Made by a program: the position numbers and the translations under genes. A stretch of DNA of 64,000 nucleotides. Source: Flavobacterium anhuiense. GTDB lineage: Bacteria; Bacteroidota; Bacteroidia; Flavobacteriales; Flavobacteriaceae. Under the pieces are notes generated by a model, which saw only the letters and a program-made list of their open reading frames with translations, had not been told where the DNA came from and made no database searches. The DNA lies in NCBI RefSeq assembly GCF_004151235.1, contig NZ_JUIV01000003.1, positions 62,001 to 126,000 of the forward strand. Reading direction: 5' to 3'. Positions 1 through 7,608 of this stretch are shown piece by piece (positions within the stretch are counted from its first letter, which is position 1; every line of letters starts with the position of its first letter).

Positions 1-63
1 GAGGGATTCGAACCCCCATCAACGGTTTTGGAGACCGCTATTCTACCCTTGAACTACGCCCGT
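1..63 (-). tRNA. tRNA-Trp (CCA), 3' end cut by window edge
   Basis: Read on the minus strand, the sequence folds as acceptor 5' strand, D arm, an anticodon stem GCGGT/ACCGT with loop CTCCAAA (anticodon CCA) and a T arm with TTCGAAT. The 3' acceptor strand lies outside the window. It follows tuf on the same strand, the usual place for tRNA-Trp ahead of secE-nusG in bacteria. Confidence 0.93.
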
Positions 64-70
64 AATTAAA

Positions 71-97
71 GCCAGTGATTAAAAAATAATCACTGGC
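71..97 (-). terminator. Hairpin between tuf and tRNA-Trp
   Basis: An 11-bp perfect stem (GCCAGTGATTA/TAATCACTGGC) with a short A/T loop sits between the tuf stop codon and tRNA-Trp. On the minus strand it is followed only by TTTAATT, so it may be a weak terminator or an RNA processing or stability hairpin in a tuf-tRNA transcript. Confidence 0.55.
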
Positions 98-118
98 TTC
101 TTATTTATTTTAATAGAA

Positions 119-1306
119 TTACTCTACGATTTCAGTAACCTGACCAGCACCAACTGTTCTACCACCTTCACGGATAGCGAAACGTAAACCTACGTTCATA
201 GCGATTGGGCTTAATAAAGCAACCTCAATAGTCAAGTTATCACCTGGCATTACCATCTCTACACCTGCTGGTAAAGAAATAACTCCTGTTACGTCAGTTG
301 TACGTACGTAGAACTGTGGACGGTAGTTATTGTGGAATGGAGTGTGACGTCCACCTTCTTCTTTTTTCAAGATATAAACCTCAGCTTTGAATTTAGAGTG
401 CGGTTTTACTGAACCTGGCTTAATGATAACCATACCTCTTTTGATGTCTGATTTATCAATACCTCTTAACAATAAACCTACGTTATCTCCAGCTTCACCT
501 CTATCAAGGATTTTACGAAACATCTCAACTCCTGTAATAGTAGAAGTTAATTTTTCAGCTCCCATACCAATGATTTCAACAGGATCTCCAGTGTTAGCAA
601 CTCCAGTTTCGATACGACCTGTAGCAACAGTTCCACGACCTGTAATTGTAAATACGTCCTCAACTGGCATCAAGAATGGTTTAGCAACGTCACGTACTGG
701 CTCTTCGATCCAGTTGTCAACAGCTTCCATTAATTCGATAATTTTAGGTACCCAGTTTGGATCATTGTTTAATCCTCCTAAAGCAGAACCTTGAACTACA
801 GGACCATTATCTCCATCATATTCGTAGAAAGATAATAAATCTCTAATTTCCATTTCAACAAGCTCTAATAACTCAGCATCATCAACCATATCCACTTTGT
901 TCATGAAAACAACGATTCTTGGAATACCAACCTGACGTCCTAAAAGGATGTGCTCACGAGTTTGTGGCATTGGACCATCTGTAGCAGCAACTACTAAGAT
1001 AGCTCCGTCCATTTGAGCAGCTCCAGTAACCATGTTCTTTACGTAATCCGCGTGACCTGGACAGTCAACGTGAGCGTAGTGACGGTTAGCTGTTTCGTAC
1101 TCTACGTGAGATGTATTGATAGTAATACCTCTTTCTTTCTCCTCTGGAGCGTTATCGATTTGATCAAACGATTTTGCTTGACAGTAACCAGCATCTGACA
1201 ATACTTTTGTAATTGCAGCAGTTAATGTAGTTTTTCCGTGATCTACGTGTCCAATTGTACCTATGTTTAAGTGCGGTTTGGAACGATTAAAATTCTCCTT
1301 TGCCAT
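119..1306 (-). CDS. tuf: Translation elongation factor Tu
   Basis: EF-Tu is the cytoplasmic GTPase that brings aminoacyl-tRNA to the ribosomal A site. The 395-residue length is typical. Visible GTPase motifs are the P-loop GHVDHGKT (residues 19-26), the DCPGH switch II region and the NKVD guanine-specificity motif. The C-terminal beta-barrel domains follow, ending in [13 protein letters not shown]. The ATG start has no Shine-Dalgarno sequence, only an A/T-rich leader, as is usual in Bacteroidota. Upstream lie three tRNA genes and downstream tRNA-Trp, giving the classical tRNA-tuf-tRNA arrangement, probably transcribed from the promoter near 1768-1797. No second copy is visible here. Confidence 0.99.
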   Translation of the reverse strand: MAKENFNRSKPHLNIGTIGHVDHGKTTLTAAITKVLSDAGYCQAKSFDQIDNAPEEKERGITINTSHVEYETANRHYAHVDCPGHADYVKNMVTGAAQMDGAILVVAATDGPMPQTREHILLGRQVGIPRIVVFMNKVDMVDDAELLELVEMEIRDLLSFYEYDGDNGPVVQGSALGGLNNDPNWVPKIIELMEAVDNWIEEPVRDVAKPFLMPVEDVFTITGRGTVATGRIETGVANTGDPVEIIGMGAEKLTSTITGVEMFRKILDRGEAGDNVGLLLRGIDKSDIKRGMVIIKPGSVKPHSKFKAEVYILKKEEGGRHTPFHNNYRPQFYVRTTDVTGVISLPAGVEMVMPGDNLTIEVALLSPIAMNVGLRFAIREGGRTVGAGQVTEIVE

Positions 1307-1361
1307 TTTACTTAATTTTTAATCTTAGTTATATATTAATTTTCAATTTCCTACTTACTTG

Positions 1362-1433
1362 AGCCAATGTCGGGATTTGAACCCGAGACCTCTTCCTTAC
1401 CAAGGAAGCACTCTACCCCTGAGCTACACCGGC
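1362..1433 (-). tRNA. tRNA-Thr (GGU)
   Basis: A full cloverleaf is readable on the minus strand. The acceptor stem is GCCGGTG paired with CATTGGC, and the anticodon stem CTTCC/GGAAG encloses loop TTGGTAA with anticodon GGT. The T arm is TCGGG-TTCAAAT-CCCGA. CCA is not encoded. It lies about 56 nt upstream of tuf. Confidence 0.95.
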
Positions 1434-1443
1434 AGAGAGTTCT

Positions 1444-1479
1444 GATTTTAGATTTCTGAATTTAGATTTTAGATTTTTA
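1444..1479. repeat. Short-period TTTTAGATTT repeat
   Basis: The spacer between tRNA-Thr(GGU) and tRNA-Tyr holds a degenerate tandem of the word TTTTAGATTT, about 8-10 bp per unit. The same word recurs at many other intergenic sites in this window, including near 7543, 16628, 24836, 27410 and 56820. Confidence 0.7.
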
Positions 1480-1516
1480 AAAACCTAAAACCCAAAACCT
1501 TAACCTCTTTTTTTTG

Positions 1517-1597
1517 TGGGGAGAGCAGGATTCGAACCTGCGAAGTTTTCACAGCAGATTTACAGTCTGCCCTCGTTGGCCGCTTGAGTATCTCCCC
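1517..1597 (-). tRNA. tRNA-Tyr (GUA)
   Basis: An 81-nt class II tRNA with acceptor GGGGAGA and anticodon stem GCAGA/TCTGC around loop CTGTAAA (anticodon GTA). A long variable arm precedes the T arm GCAGG-TTCGAAT-CCTGC. It lies between the two tRNA-Thr genes on the same strand. Confidence 0.95.
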
Positions 1598-1656
1598 TAA
1601 TTTTAAAATTCCATTATTTTAAAGAACCAATTTCAAATCGCATTTGAAATTTATTG

Positions 1657-1730
1657 AGCCGATAGAGGGACTCGAACCCACGACCTGCTGATTACAAATC
1701 AGCTGCTCTAGCCAGCTGAGCTACATCGGC
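1657..1730 (-). tRNA. tRNA-Thr (UGU)
   Basis: A 74-nt cloverleaf on the minus strand with acceptor GCCGATG paired to CATCGGC-like 3' strand and anticodon stem CTGAT/ATCAG around TTTGTAA (anticodon TGT). The T arm is GTGGG-TTCGAGT-CCCTC. It is the first gene of the tRNA-tuf cluster. Confidence 0.95.
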
Positions 1731-1739
1731 GAATACATT

Positions 1740-1766
1740 AAAAAAGTCCGCTATTTCTAACGGACT
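1740..1766 (-). terminator. Terminator of the rpsU-xer-hpf side; overlaps tRNA start site
   Basis: AGTCCG (1745-1750) pairs with CGGACT (1761-1766), and on the minus strand the stem is followed by six T. It lies downstream of hpf and upstream of tRNA-Thr(UGU). It immediately follows the -7 box of the tRNA promoter, so the predicted transcript would begin with this hairpin. Confidence 0.65.
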
Positions 1767-1767
1767 G

Positions 1768-1797
1768 CAAATGTAGCTATTTTATCTTTTAATCAAA
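1768..1797 (-). promoter_or_regulatory. Bacteroidota-type promoter of the tRNA-tuf cluster
   Basis: On the minus strand there is TTTG (1794-1797), an 18-bp spacer and TACATTTG (1768-1775). This matches the established Bacteroidota sigma-A pattern of a -33 TTG/TTTG and a -7 TAnnTTTG box. Predicted initiation is about 1762-1764, roughly 30 nt before tRNA-Thr. Confidence 0.8.
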
Positions 1798-1820
1798 ACA
1801 TTTTTTGAAAAAAATTTCAA

Positions 1821-2123
1821 TTAAATATGCGCTCTTATTTTTTCCTTCCTTTTTACAAGCAAACGTTCTAACGACTCTGCAGAAAGCTCAACCGCTTCTT
1901 CAAATGTTTTACACTGTTTTTTTACCAAAAAATCATCACCAGGAACATTAATCTTTATCTCCACCACCTTATTCTCTTTATCACTTGTTCTTTCTACTTT
2001 TAAAAAAACATCTGATGAAACCACACGATCGTAGTATTTCTCTAGCTTACCCATTCTTTCTTGGATAAAATCGACCAATTTTCTGTCGACAGTAAAATTA
2101 ACTGCATGAACATCTACCTTCAT
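1821..2123 (-). CDS. hpf: Ribosome hibernation-promoting factor, short HPF/RaiA family
   Basis: A 100-residue protein with the whole-length beta-alpha-beta-beta-beta-alpha pattern of the S30AE/HPF family. It opens with MKVDVHAVNFTVDRKLVDFI, has a central VFLKVERTSDKENKVVEIKI region and ends in a basic helix (SLERLLVKRKEKIRAHI). Family members bind the 30S decoding region and silence ribosomes in stationary phase. The length fits short HPF, because the long-form C-terminal dimerisation domain is absent. It follows the recombinase gene by 32 nt on the same strand and precedes a terminator-like hairpin. Confidence 0.9.
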   Translation of the reverse strand: MKVDVHAVNFTVDRKLVDFIQERMGKLEKYYDRVVSSDVFLKVERTSDKENKVVEIKINVPGDDFLVKKQCKTFEEAVELSAESLERLLVKRKEKIRAHI

Positions 2124-2155
2124 AATAAAAATTTTAGGATTAACATTTAGAACTG

Positions 2156-3049
2156 CTATTTACTTCTTGGATGTGCACCTTTATATACTTTTTTAAGTTC
2201 CGCAAGACTATTATGAGTATAAACTTGTGTAGATGCCAAACTAGAATGCCCCAGCAATTCCTTAACTGAATTCAAATCTGCCCCATTATTTAAAAGATGT
2301 GTTGCAAAAGTATGACGAAGCACATGCGGACTTTTTTTTACCTTTTCTGAGACCCTACTAAAGTATGAATTTATTAAACGATAAACAAAAGATTCGCTCA
2401 ATTTTAACCCTTTTTTCGAAACAAAAAAATAGTCCGAATCAACCAAACTTTCCAAACCATCTCTTTCCTTTATATATAAATCAATTTGATCTGCAATAAC
2501 TGGCAAAATTGGAATAATACGCTCTTTATTTCTTTTCCCTAAAACCTTAATCACGCCACCTGAAAGATCAACATTTTTAATCATTAAATGAATTAATTCT
2601 GCCCGACGCATTCCTGTAACATAAAACATTTCTACAATAAGCTTATCTCGGACCTCCTCAAAACCAACCGGAACTTCCATCTCAACCAACAAATCCTTTA
2701 ATTCTTTTTCCGAAAAAGGAACCTGAACCACTTTTGGAGTTTTCAAAGACTTATGCTTCAGCATGGGATTAATCTCAATCTGCTTTGATTTTAAAAGAAA
2801 CTTGTAATAAGCTTTTAGAGAAGCCATCTTTCTATTTACCGAAACATTTGAAATATCTTGATCAACTAAAAAAACAATCCAACTTCTCACTTGGCTATAA
2901 TTCACCAAATCAATACTTTCTTGATCAAAAGACTCTTTTACAAAAAATTCAAAAGCCGTTATATCATTCAAGTAAGCACCAACAGTATGCGAAGAATATT
3001 TTTTTTCCAACAAAAGATAATCCGAAAAAGCTTCTTTATTCGTTTTCAT
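2156..3049 (-). CDS. Tyrosine recombinase, XerC/XerD family
   Basis: A 297-residue site-specific recombinase. An N-terminal SAM-like core-binding domain (about 1-95) precedes the catalytic domain. The catalytic residues are all visible: Arg148 in TGMRRAEL, Lys172 in GKRNKER, His242 and Arg245 in HVLRH, His268 in LLGHSS and nucleophile Tyr277 in STQVYTH. XerC/XerD resolve chromosome dimers at dif during division. Length and conserved rpsU/hpf context point to a housekeeping Xer protein rather than a phage integrase. I cannot separate XerC from XerD by eye, and no dif site was recognised nearby. Confidence 0.88.
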   Translation of the reverse strand: MKTNKEAFSDYLLLEKKYSSHTVGAYLNDITAFEFFVKESFDQESIDLVNYSQVRSWIVFLVDQDISNVSVNRKMASLKAYYKFLLKSKQIEINPMLKHKSLKTPKVVQVPFSEKELKDLLVEMEVPVGFEEVRDKLIVEMFYVTGMRRAELIHLMIKNVDLSGGVIKVLGKRNKERIIPILPVIADQIDLYIKERDGLESLVDSDYFFVSKKGLKLSESFVYRLINSYFSRVSEKVKKSPHVLRHTFATHLLNNGADLNSVKELLGHSSLASTQVYTHNSLAELKKVYKGAHPRSK

Positions 3050-3069
3050 AAAATCTAAAAATTAAGCAT

Positions 3070-3116
3070 AAAAAAACCGTTAGCATCAAAATTAAAACAT
3101 TTTGACCACTAACGGT
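3070..3116 (-). terminator. Rho-independent terminator after rpsU
   Basis: ACCGTTAG (3076-3083) pairs with CTAACGGT (3109-3116). On the minus strand the stem is followed by seven T. It separates rpsU from the downstream recombinase gene, so some or all rpsU transcription may end here. Confidence 0.7.
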
Positions 3117-3138
3117 AATTATTTTCGAAAAGCTGATA

Positions 3139-3333
3139 TTAACTTTCTAAACTATCTTTCAAGCCTTGAATGTAAGCCGCTTTTTGGATTTGAGCTCTTT
3201 TGATAACAGAAGGCTTAATAAAAGCAGTACGTGCTCTTAATTGACGAACAGTTCCTGTTTTATCAAATTTTCTTTTATAGCGCTTTAATGCTCTATCGAT
3301 ATTTTCTCCGTCTTTAATTGGTATAATTAACAT
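3139..3333 (-). CDS. rpsU: 30S ribosomal protein bS21
   Basis: A 64-residue basic protein with the bS21 signature: MLIIPIKDGENIDRALKRYKR followed at once by KFDKTGTVRQLRARTAF. In Flavobacterium johnsoniae it is established that bS21, with bS18 and bS6, sequesters the 3' end of 16S rRNA so that most messages are read without Shine-Dalgarno pairing. Here rpsU itself carries a very strong Shine-Dalgarno sequence, consistent with autoregulation in which ribosomes lacking bS21 preferentially translate this mRNA. It has its own -7 promoter box and a terminator. Confidence 0.97.
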   Translation of the reverse strand: MLIIPIKDGENIDRALKRYKRKFDKTGTVRQLRARTAFIKPSVIKRAQIQKAAYIQGLKDSLES

Positions 3334-3341
3334 AATATAGA

Positions 3342-3349
3342 CACCTCCT
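3342..3349 (-). promoter_or_regulatory. Exceptionally strong Shine-Dalgarno site of rpsU
   Basis: On the minus strand AGGAGGTG lies 8 nt before the rpsU ATG and complements the canonical anti-Shine-Dalgarno core over its full length. The other starts I checked here, such as tuf, have A/T-rich leaders without such a match. Confidence 0.9.
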
Positions 3350-3362
3350 CTCGTTAAGGCTG

Positions 3363-3370
3363 CAAATGTA
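3363..3370 (-). promoter_or_regulatory. -7 promoter box of rpsU
   Basis: TACATTTG on the minus strand, 30 nt upstream of the rpsU start, matches TAnnTTTG exactly. No convincing -33 TTG is seen; upstream sequence is an ATTATGAATTATGAG-type repeat (3376-3411). Confidence 0.6.
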
Positions 3371-3479
3371 TGTATTAATTATGAATTATGAGTTATAAAT
3401 TTTGAATTATTTTTGCTTAAGACTTAAAATCAGAAAGAAAAACCATTTTCCATTTACTTCATTTACCTTTTAAACACTA

Positions 3480-4619
3480 TTATTTCAATAAATTTCTAGA
3501 AATAACCAACTTCTGAATTTCAGTTGTTCCTTCTCCTATAGTACACAATTTAGAATCTCTATAGAATTTTTCTACTGGAAAATCTTTAGTGTAGCCATAA
3601 CCGCCATGAATCTGAACGGCATCATTTGCAATTTTCACACATGCTTCAGAGGCATACATTTTTGCCATAGCGCCAGAAGTAGTTACTGGTTTATGCTTTT
3701 GCTTTAAAAAAGCTGCTTTATGGAGCAATAACTCAGAAGCTTCAATTTCTGTTGCCATATCAGCCAATTTAAAGGATACTCCCTGAAAATTACTAATTGG
3801 CTGTCCAAATTGATGTCTTTCTTTTGAATATTTCAACGCCGCTTCATACGCACCTTTTGCAATTCCTAAAGACAGGGCTCCGATAGAAATTCTTCCTCCA
3901 TCAAGAATTTTCATAGCCTGGACAAAACCTTCACCAATTTCCCCTAATCTATTTGCATCAGGAACACGACAGCCATCAAAAACCAATTCTGCCGTTTCAC
4001 TTGCTCTCATTCCTAATTTATTTTCTTTTTTACCAGATGAAAAACCTTTCATGCCTTTTTCAAACACAAATGCCGTCATTCCTTTAGAATCGCCTTTTTC
4101 GCCAGTACGAACTATTACAACAGCAACATCTCCAGATATACCGTGCGTAATAAAGTTTTTTGCACCATTTACAATCCAATGATCGCCGTCTTTAACGGCG
4201 GTCGTATTCATTCCCCCAGCATCAGAGCCTGTATTGTGCTCTGTTAATCCCCACGCACCTATATATTCTGCTGTAGCCAATTTTGGCAACCATTTTTTCT
4301 TTTGTTCTTCGTTTCCGAAAGTTAGGATATGATTTGTACATAAAGAATTATGCGCCGCAACAGACAAACCTATTGACGGGTCCACTTTAGAAATCTCTTC
4401 GATTACTGTAATATATTCATGATAACCCAAACCAGAACCTCCATATTCTTCTGGAACTAAAACTCCCATGAAGCCCATCTCGCCAAGTTGCTTAAATAAC
4501 GGAATTGGGAAAATCTGCGCTTCATCCCATTCCATTATATAAGGTCTAATATTTTTTTCTGCAAAGTCTTTTATAGACTGTGCAATCATTATCTGCGTTT
4601 CGTTGTAATCAAAGTTCAT
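3480..4619 (-). CDS. Acyl-CoA dehydrogenase
   Basis: A 379-residue FAD flavoenzyme of the short/medium-chain acyl-CoA dehydrogenase type, catalysing the alpha,beta-desaturation of acyl-CoA in fatty acid or branched-chain amino acid breakdown. The N-terminal helical domain is followed by the family signature [16 protein letters not shown] and a C-terminal helical domain with [29 protein letters not shown] carries the likely catalytic base, Glu363. Length is typical. Substrate chain length cannot be read from the sequence. The gene follows the helix-hairpin-helix gene by 13 nt on the same strand. Confidence 0.95.
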   Translation of the reverse strand: MNFDYNETQIMIAQSIKDFAEKNIRPYIMEWDEAQIFPIPLFKQLGEMGFMGVLVPEEYGGSGLGYHEYITVIEEISKVDPSIGLSVAAHNSLCTNHILTFGNEEQKKKWLPKLATAEYIGAWGLTEHNTGSDAGGMNTTAVKDGDHWIVNGAKNFITHGISGDVAVVIVRTGEKGDSKGMTAFVFEKGMKGFSSGKKENKLGMRASETAELVFDGCRVPDANRLGEIGEGFVQAMKILDGGRISIGALSLGIAKGAYEAALKYSKERHQFGQPISNFQGVSFKLADMATEIEASELLLHKAAFLKQKHKPVTTSGAMAKMYASEACVKIANDAVQIHGGYGYTKDFPVEKFYRDSKLCTIGEGTTEIQKLVISRNLLK

Positions 4620-4632
4620 GAGTTAGTTTCTT

Positions 4633-5520
4633 TTAGAACTCCAAATATAAACTAATTATTTTTGCTTTTTCAACAGGAAAATCTTTAATTTTTATCAAAT
4701 CCTCAATATTATTAAAATTTCCATTCATGCTTCTATACGTTACAATTTGTTTTGCGAGTCCATATTTAAAGTACGTAAACTGAGCTAATTCTTTTATCGA
4801 CGCCTCATTTACGTTAATTTTCTTCATATTTAAAGGAACGACAACTTTAAAATGACTATTTAATTCGTTGATAACTTCTGGCGAAAGTCCCCAAATATCT
4901 TTCATTTGCTCCATTGACACAAAAGAGCCTAAAATTTCTTTTTGGCTTAATATTCTAGTCGAAAGCCCTTCTCCTATTCCGTAAATTTTCATTAAGTCTT
5001 CTTTGGTAGCCTGATTGATGTCCAATATTTCAAGCTTTTCTTTTTTAGGAAAACTTTTTACAGCGAAATCTTTTTTATCAGCACTTTCGTTACTTTTATT
5101 TTGTTTCCAATCTGGAAACTTAAATAAAGGAGAAATTTTATGTAATAGTGAATCTGAAACTCCAGTAACTTTTTGAAATTCTTCTGCTGAGTTTACATAT
5201 TTATTTTCTCTGCGAAATGCCATTAAACGGTCAATTTCTTCAACCGACATTCCAAGCTTGTACCCTTTATAGTCAGAAATAAAATTAGGATTAAAAAGAT
5301 AATTAGTTGGCTTTGCGTTTTTATCAGTCAATTTCTCTTGATCAATTTCTGACTGAAGCGCAAGCCACTGCACTTTTTCTGGATTTTTAGTTTCCAAAAT
5401 ATTAAAATCGGATAATAAATAAAACAACTGTAATCCTATCATAATAAGAAAGAGCATAAAAATACCTATGCGTTGCTGTTTTGTAAAATAAAAATACTTG
5501 TTTAGAGGCTTAAAATTCAT
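4633..5520 (-). CDS. Helix-hairpin-helix (ComEA-like) membrane-anchored protein
   Basis: A 295-residue protein with one N-terminal membrane segment (about 17-37, RIGIFMLFLIMIGLQLFYLL) and three helix-hairpin-helix modules. Examples are LDINQATKEDLMKIYGIGEG and INVNEASIKELAQFTYFKYG, which resemble the DNA-binding repeats of ComEA. ComEA binds incoming DNA during transformation, but many Bacteroidota carry such proteins without a proven role in competence. The module near residue 90 (YKLGMSVEEIDRLMAFR) is more divergent. It is probably envelope-anchored. The close downstream acyl-CoA dehydrogenase may be cotranscribed but suggests no shared function. Confidence 0.8.
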   Translation of the reverse strand: MNFKPLNKYFYFTKQQRIGIFMLFLIMIGLQLFYLLSDFNILETKNPEKVQWLALQSEIDQEKLTDKNAKPTNYLFNPNFISDYKGYKLGMSVEEIDRLMAFRRENKYVNSAEEFQKVTGVSDSLLHKISPLFKFPDWKQNKSNESADKKDFAVKSFPKKEKLEILDINQATKEDLMKIYGIGEGLSTRILSQKEILGSFVSMEQMKDIWGLSPEVINELNSHFKVVVPLNMKKINVNEASIKELAQFTYFKYGLAKQIVTYRSMNGNFNNIEDLIKIKDFPVEKAKIISLYLEF

Positions 5521-5716
5521 GCTAAAAATATTTTCAAAGAATAAATTAAGAAAAATCCCTCAAATTTATCAAGAAAATTAGTAAGAAAAGTAGTTTTTAA
5601 AAAATTATCGAATCTATTACAAAACGTCAATTAATTTAATGAATGTCAATGCTTAGAGAATCTTTCTTACGAGTACTGTAAAAAAAACAAAGATTTTATA
5701 ACTTAAAACATGATAA

Positions 5717-5750
5717 TTGTTTTTATTTTTTACAAAAAACAATACATTTG
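5717..5750 (+). promoter_or_regulatory. Promoter of the amino acid permease
   Basis: TTG (5717-5719) and TACATTTG (5743-5750) are separated by 23 bp, an acceptable but long spacing for the Bacteroidota -33/-7 pattern. The permease ATG is about 32 nt downstream. Confidence 0.6.
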
Positions 5751-5782
5751 GCACTTAATAACAAATAAACCAATAAAATAAT

Positions 5783-7255
5783 ATGTCAATTTGGAGAGTT
5801 AAACCTATATCAGCCTTTGAAGCCGATATGAAAAAAAGTGATTTAAAGAGAGTCCTAGGAAAATGGAGTCTTACTGCCATTGGTGTTGGTGCCATTATCG
5901 GCGGTGGAATTTTTGTACTTACAGGTACTGGGGCTTATTATCATGCTGGTCCAGCATTAGCAATTTCGTTTATCATCGCAGGTATTGCGTGTGTTTTTGC
6001 GGCTCTTTGCTATTCTGAATTTGCTTCTATCTTACCTGTCGAAGGATCTGCTTACGCATATGCTTATGGTACGATTGGAGAAGTTTTTGCCTGGATTATT
6101 GGATGGGGACTAATTCTCGAATATGCAATGGGATCTATGACTGTAGCAGTTTCCTGGTCCGGTTACTTTAATAAACTACTGAAATTATTTCATATAAAAC
6201 TTCCTGATTGGCTTACAACAGATCCTGCAAGTTATACAGGAGAAGGCTTCTCAATGAATCTTCCTGCTTTCTTGATCGTTATTTTAGTCATTTCATTACT
6301 TATTAAAGGAACAAAAAGTGCGGCAAAAGCAAATAATGCTATTGTTATACTTAAAGTTTCTGCAGTAATCTTTGTAATTGTTGCTGGTCTTTTCTTCATC
6401 AATACTGCAAACTGGAGTCCATTTATCCCTGAAGCAACTCAAATCGTTGAAAAAGAAACTACACACAATGCTTACGGAATTGGAGGTATTATCTCTGGAG
6501 CTGCAGCAATTTTCTTTGCTTATGTTGGTTTTGATGCCGTTTCTACGCAAGCTGGAGAGGCTATTAATCCTAAAAAAGACGTTCCGTTTGCAATCATTGC
6601 TTCTTTATTAATCTGTACTACATTATATATTCTTGTTTCTTTAGTATTAACAGGAATGATGAACTACCAAGATTTTAACCCACTAGGAAAATATCCTGAA
6701 GCTATTAAAGCTCCTGTTGCTTATGCTTTTGATATAGCTGGACAAGGATGGGCTGGCTTTATTATTACTGTTGCTGCGACTATTGGTTTAGTTTCTGTAT
6801 TAATGGTAATGATTATGGGGCAATCTAGAATTTTCCTTGGAATGTCTAAAGATGGTTTAATCCCATCTGTTTTCTCTAAAGTAAACCCTAATTCTGGAAC
6901 TCCAAAAACAAACTTGATGATCCTTGGTGCTATTATCGCAACTGTTGCTGCTTTTACTCCAATCAACAAATTGGCTGATATGACAAGTTTTGGTACTTTG
7001 TTTGCCTTTACAATGGTTTGTATCGCTGTTTGGATTTTAAGAGTGAAACAACCTGGATTAACCAGAACATTTAAAGTTCCTGCTTTACCAGTTATTGCAG
7101 TACTAGGAATTGCAATCAACTCTTATTTAATTTTTAATTTAAGTAAAGATGCACAGCTATTATCTTTTGGATGGCTTATTCTTGGTATCATTGTATACTT
7201 TGGATATAGTAAGAAAAGATCTAGACTTAATAATACAGATGCGGATTTTGAATAA
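5783..7255 (+). CDS. APC-superfamily amino acid permease, cationic amino acid transporter type
   Basis: A 490-residue inner membrane protein with about 12 to 14 hydrophobic segments. The hallmark first helix GVGAIIGGGIFVLTGTGAY and the following CYSEFASILPVEGSAYAYAY are typical of the CAT/APC family, which imports amino acids with protons or exchanges them. The start at 5783 keeps the MSIWR N-terminus common in this group; a later methionine at residue 16 is possible. Substrate cannot be assigned. A TAnnTTTG promoter precedes the gene and a strong bidirectional terminator follows, so it appears monocistronic. Confidence 0.93.
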   Translation: MSIWRVKPISAFEADMKKSDLKRVLGKWSLTAIGVGAIIGGGIFVLTGTGAYYHAGPALAISFIIAGIACVFAALCYSEFASILPVEGSAYAYAYGTIGEVFAWIIGWGLILEYAMGSMTVAVSWSGYFNKLLKLFHIKLPDWLTTDPASYTGEGFSMNLPAFLIVILVISLLIKGTKSAAKANNAIVILKVSAVIFVIVAGLFFINTANWSPFIPEATQIVEKETTHNAYGIGGIISGAAAIFFAYVGFDAVSTQAGEAINPKKDVPFAIIASLLICTTLYILVSLVLTGMMNYQDFNPLGKYPEAIKAPVAYAFDIAGQGWAGFIITVAATIGLVSVLMVMIMGQSRIFLGMSKDGLIPSVFSKVNPNSGTPKTNLMILGAIIATVAAFTPINKLADMTSFGTLFAFTMVCIAVWILRVKQPGLTRTFKVPALPVIAVLGIAINSYLIFNLSKDAQLLSFGWLILGIIVYFGYSKKRSRLNNTDADFE

Positions 7256-7273
7256 TTTTTCAATTCTAGTCAT

Positions 7274-7309
7274 AAAAAAAGCTCCAAATTTAAATTTGGA
7301 GCTTTTTTT
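7274..7309. terminator. Bidirectional terminator between permease and pspC gene
   Basis: GCTCCAAATT (7281-7290) pairs with AATTTGGAGC across a short loop, flanked by seven A on the left and eight T on the right. It can serve the plus-strand permease and the convergent minus-strand PspC gene. Confidence 0.88.
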
Positions 7310-7536
7310 TATAAATCAAATACTGATGTTCTTTTTGATCGGATTAGATCTTTTAGTCTAATCCAAAAAGCAAGAGTCAAATAAACTCCAAATCCTAAAC
7401 CGGCTGTAACAAAAGAAATATAGATAAAAAACAATCTGACACTTGTTACGCGCATTCCGAGTTTATCTGCTAGTCTTGAAGAAACATGAAAACCATATTT
7501 TTCAAAAAAGAATTTAAGTTTTAAAATTGCCGACAT
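7309..7536 (-). CDS. Small PspC-domain membrane protein
   Basis: A 75-residue protein consisting of little more than a PspC domain. The RLADKLGMRVTSVRLFFIYI segment and the following hydrophobic stretch VTAGLGFGVYLTLAFWI match the family. PspC proteins belong to envelope-stress responses in other bacteria; a role here is inferred only from the domain. Its stop codon lies in the tail of the shared terminator, and it follows the DUF2851 gene by about 70 nt. Confidence 0.82.
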   Translation of the reverse strand: MSAILKLKFFFEKYGFHVSSRLADKLGMRVTSVRLFFIYISFVTAGLGFGVYLTLAFWIRLKDLIRSKRTSVFDL

Positions 7537-7542
7537 TTTGAT

Positions 7543-7570
7543 ATTTTAGATTTTAGACTTTAGATTTTTG
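7543..7570. repeat. TTTTAGATTT-type short-period repeat
   Basis: A degenerate run of TTTTAGA(T/C)TT units lies in the spacer between the PspC and DUF2851 genes. It is the same word family as at 1444, 24836 and 56820. Confidence 0.65.
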
Positions 7571-7608
7571 GATTCCCGACTGCTCAGGATTACAAAAGTA
7601 CAAATTAT

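Noticed and set aside
387..794. 135-codon open frame on the plus strand inside tuf
   Set aside because: It is antisense to a certain EF-Tu gene. Such long shadow frames are expected opposite a highly biased coding sequence and it has no start context or recognisable domain.
2156..3049. Phage or integron integrase
   Set aside because: The protein has the full Xer active site and length, sits in a ribosome-gene context and has no att-like repeats, integron cassettes or phage genes beside it.
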